From assembly GCA_017479785.1 (NCBI GenBank), contig JAFVBT010000002.1, forward strand, positions 1 to 14,385: a stretch of 14,385 bases of DNA. Direction: 5' to 3'. Below are positions 13,845 to 14,385 of this stretch, in pieces. The stretch comes from Alphaproteobacteria bacterium. GTDB taxonomy: Bacteria > Pseudomonadota > Alphaproteobacteria > RF32 > CAG-239. A program made the position numbers and the translations under genes. Position 1 is the stretch's first letter. Every line of letters begins with the position of its first letter. The notes beneath the pieces are model-generated. The model was not told where the DNA came from. It did not search any database and saw only the letters and a list, made by a program, of their open reading frames with translations.

Positions 13845-13873
13845 TTGCATTTGTAATTTATTTGTTCTATTAA
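13845..13873 (+). promoter_or_regulatory. Possible promoter for tRNA-Arg
   Basis: A CTTGCAT block (-35 core TTGCAT, 13845-13850) and TATTAA (13868-13873) are separated by 17 bp, 13 bp before the tRNA 5' end. The consensus match is modest. The rest of 13794-13886 is very A/T-rich with no gene. Confidence 0.4.
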
Positions 13874-13886
13874 CATAACACGTTAG

Positions 13887-13963
13887 GCGCCCGTAGCTTA
13901 ATTGGATAGAGCATCTGACTACGGATCAGAAGGTTGTGAGTTCGAGTCCCGCCGGGCGCGCCA
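13887..13963 (+). tRNA. tRNA-Arg (anticodon ACG), CCA encoded
   Basis: A 77-nt cloverleaf. The acceptor stem is GCGCCCG with CGGGCGC (7/7), the discriminator is G and CCA is encoded (13961-13963). The D-stem is GCTT/GAGC. The anticodon stem TCTGA/TCAGA holds the loop CTACGGA, so the anticodon is ACG (arginine, CGN codons; A34 is normally edited to inosine by TadA). The T-loop TTCGAGT is canonical. The T-stem is imperfect: GTGAG against CCCGC gives one A-C mismatch (52-62) and one T-G wobble. The mature 3' 21 nt recur 244 bp downstream. Confidence 0.93.
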
Positions 13964-14142
13964 TTGAAAAAAACTCCCGGTAAGGGAGTTTTTTTGTGCC
14001 CGCAAGGGACCGAACGAACTCGTGAGCCGGAGGATAAAAAACAACCTCTGAATGTTGTTTTTTGACGACGGGCGAAGGTTGCTTGTGAGCAAGCAAGCGT
14101 AAGTGACGCGAAGCGAACAAATCGCAACCGAGTGACCGAAGC
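13943..14142 (+). repeat. Direct repeat, copy 1: tRNA-Arg 3' end plus hairpin-rich tail
   Basis: This 200-bp unit begins inside the T-loop of tRNA-Arg (C56 onward) and recurs at 14187-14385. It contains the last 21 nt of the tRNA, a terminator, a CCC-GCAA-GGG mini-hairpin, a 10-bp A/T hairpin (14036-14045 with 14054-14063) and a multi-hairpin end: TTGCTTG-TGAG-CAAGCAA, GCGT-AAGTG-ACGC, closed by GGTTGC with GCAACC. The units differ at only a few positions: the A-run after the CCA, one base in the terminator loop and one in the A/T hairpin loop; the last 85 or so bases are identical. No coding role is apparent. Confidence 0.9.
13967..13995 (+). terminator. Intrinsic terminator of tRNA-Arg
   Basis: CTCCC (13974-13978) pairs with GGGAG (13984-13988) around GGTAA. 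The flanking A-run (13967-13973) and T-run (13989-13995) can extend the stem to 12 bp. The same hairpin is in the second repeat copy (about 14212-14238), with one loop change. Confidence 0.85.
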
Positions 14143-14186
14143 TTAAATTTTCTGCTTTAAAATAAAAAAAGTAAATTTAAGCAAGA
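14143..14186. repeat. 44-bp spacer between repeat copies, with a 10-bp inverted repeat
   Basis: GCTTAAATTT (14141-14150) and AAATTTAAGC (14173-14182) are perfect inverse complements around a 22-bp A/T-rich middle. The left arm uses the last two bases of repeat copy 1. The spacer contains no gene. Confidence 0.75.
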
Positions 14187-14385
14187 CGAGTCCCGCCGGG
14201 CGCGCCATTAGAAAAACTCCCAGTAAGGGAGTTTTTTTGTGCCCGCAAGGGACCGAACGAACTCGTGAGCCGGAGGATAAAAAACAACCTCTAAATGTTG
14301 TTTTTTGACGACGGGCGAAGGTTGCTTGTGAGCAAGCAAGCGTAAGTGACGCGAAGCGAACAAATCGCAACCGAGTGACCGAAGC
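14187..14385 (+). repeat. Direct repeat, copy 2, beginning with an orphan tRNA-Arg 3' fragment
   Basis: Second copy of the unit at 13943-14142. It starts with the 21-nt tRNA 3' fragment (T-loop C56 to CCA, 14187-14207) but lacks the remaining tRNA, so this is a tRNA remnant, not a gene. The terminator hairpin and downstream hairpins are intact. The copy runs to the last base of the window, exactly where copy 1 ends. Confidence 0.9.

Noticed and set aside
13870..14127. Minus-strand open frame across tRNA-Arg and repeat copy 1
   Set aside because: It is antisense to the tRNA; the GGTRTHNLLIRSQMLYP stretch is a well-known spurious translation of tRNA-Arg complements. No ribosome-binding site supports it.
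14187..14207. Second tRNA gene
   Set aside because: Only the last 21 nt of a tRNA are present; there is no anticodon arm, D-arm or 5' acceptor strand.
14143..14370. Minus-strand open frame in repeat copy 2
   Set aside because: It shares its N-terminal part with the frame in copy 1 only because the DNA is duplicated. Hairpins and a terminator fill it, so coding is unlikely.
13943..14385. CRISPR array
   Set aside because: There are only two copies of a 200-bp unit with one 44-bp spacer. Repeat length, spacer size and the tRNA content do not fit CRISPR, and there are no cas genes.

Overview
The window is a compact, AT-rich, protein-coding stretch from a Gram-negative bacterium. It encodes Lol lipoprotein-export components and a DsbD-type inner-membrane thiol reductase, so an outer membrane and periplasm are present. 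The FtsB/DivIC-like protein carries a GDRGLL motif just after its membrane segment, a form typical of Alphaproteobacteria. I infer a low-GC alphaproteobacterium, perhaps one of the uncultured host-associated lineages; the species cannot be named from this sequence.

Layout. (1) 1-96 is the 3' tail of an unidentified plus-strand gene. It shares its TTAA stop with the convergent U32-family gene (93-2363, minus), which sits 18 bp downstream of a secreted three-repeat cysteine protein of unknown function (2382-3677, minus). Both are probably read from one promoter at 3702-3730. (2) 3735-4094 has no gene but holds strong hairpins and a minus-strand terminator: a candidate small RNA or long 3' region. 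(3) 4095-5078 (minus) is an unrecognised soluble protein, divergent from a family-5 uracil-DNA glycosylase (5295-5927). The glycosylase is followed by a DsbD/ScsB-like reductase (6001-7746). (4) The reductase converges, again on a shared TTAA stop, with a minus-strand block read from right to left: lemA (12093-12665), two DUF3137 paralogues (11152-12078, 10197-11159), lolC (8870-10114, TTG start), lolD (8152-8877) and ftsB (7743-8075). (5) Two small orphan plus-strand genes (12792-13094, 13213-13743) follow, the second ended by a good intrinsic terminator. (6) A tRNA-Arg(ACG) gene (13887-13963) opens a repeat region. The last 21 nt of the tRNA plus about 180 bp of hairpin-rich downstream DNA are duplicated, and the window ends at the end of the second copy.

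How the genes relate. LolC and LolD form the inner-membrane machine that releases lipoproteins to the periplasmic carrier. DsbD passes electrons from cytoplasmic thioredoxin to periplasmic thiols and could serve cysteine-rich exported proteins such as the three-repeat protein here. FtsB acts at the division septum. LemA plus two DUF3137 proteins is a recognised but functionally undefined membrane module. The U32 protein (probably an rRNA or tRNA hydroxylation enzyme) and the UDG are Fe-S enzymes of RNA modification and DNA repair.

The most unusual part is the tRNA-Arg 3'-end duplication. The tRNA has an imperfect T-stem, as though its 3' end came from another tRNA. No complete undescribed system (defence island, toxin-antitoxin pair, CRISPR, transposase or integrase) is visible.
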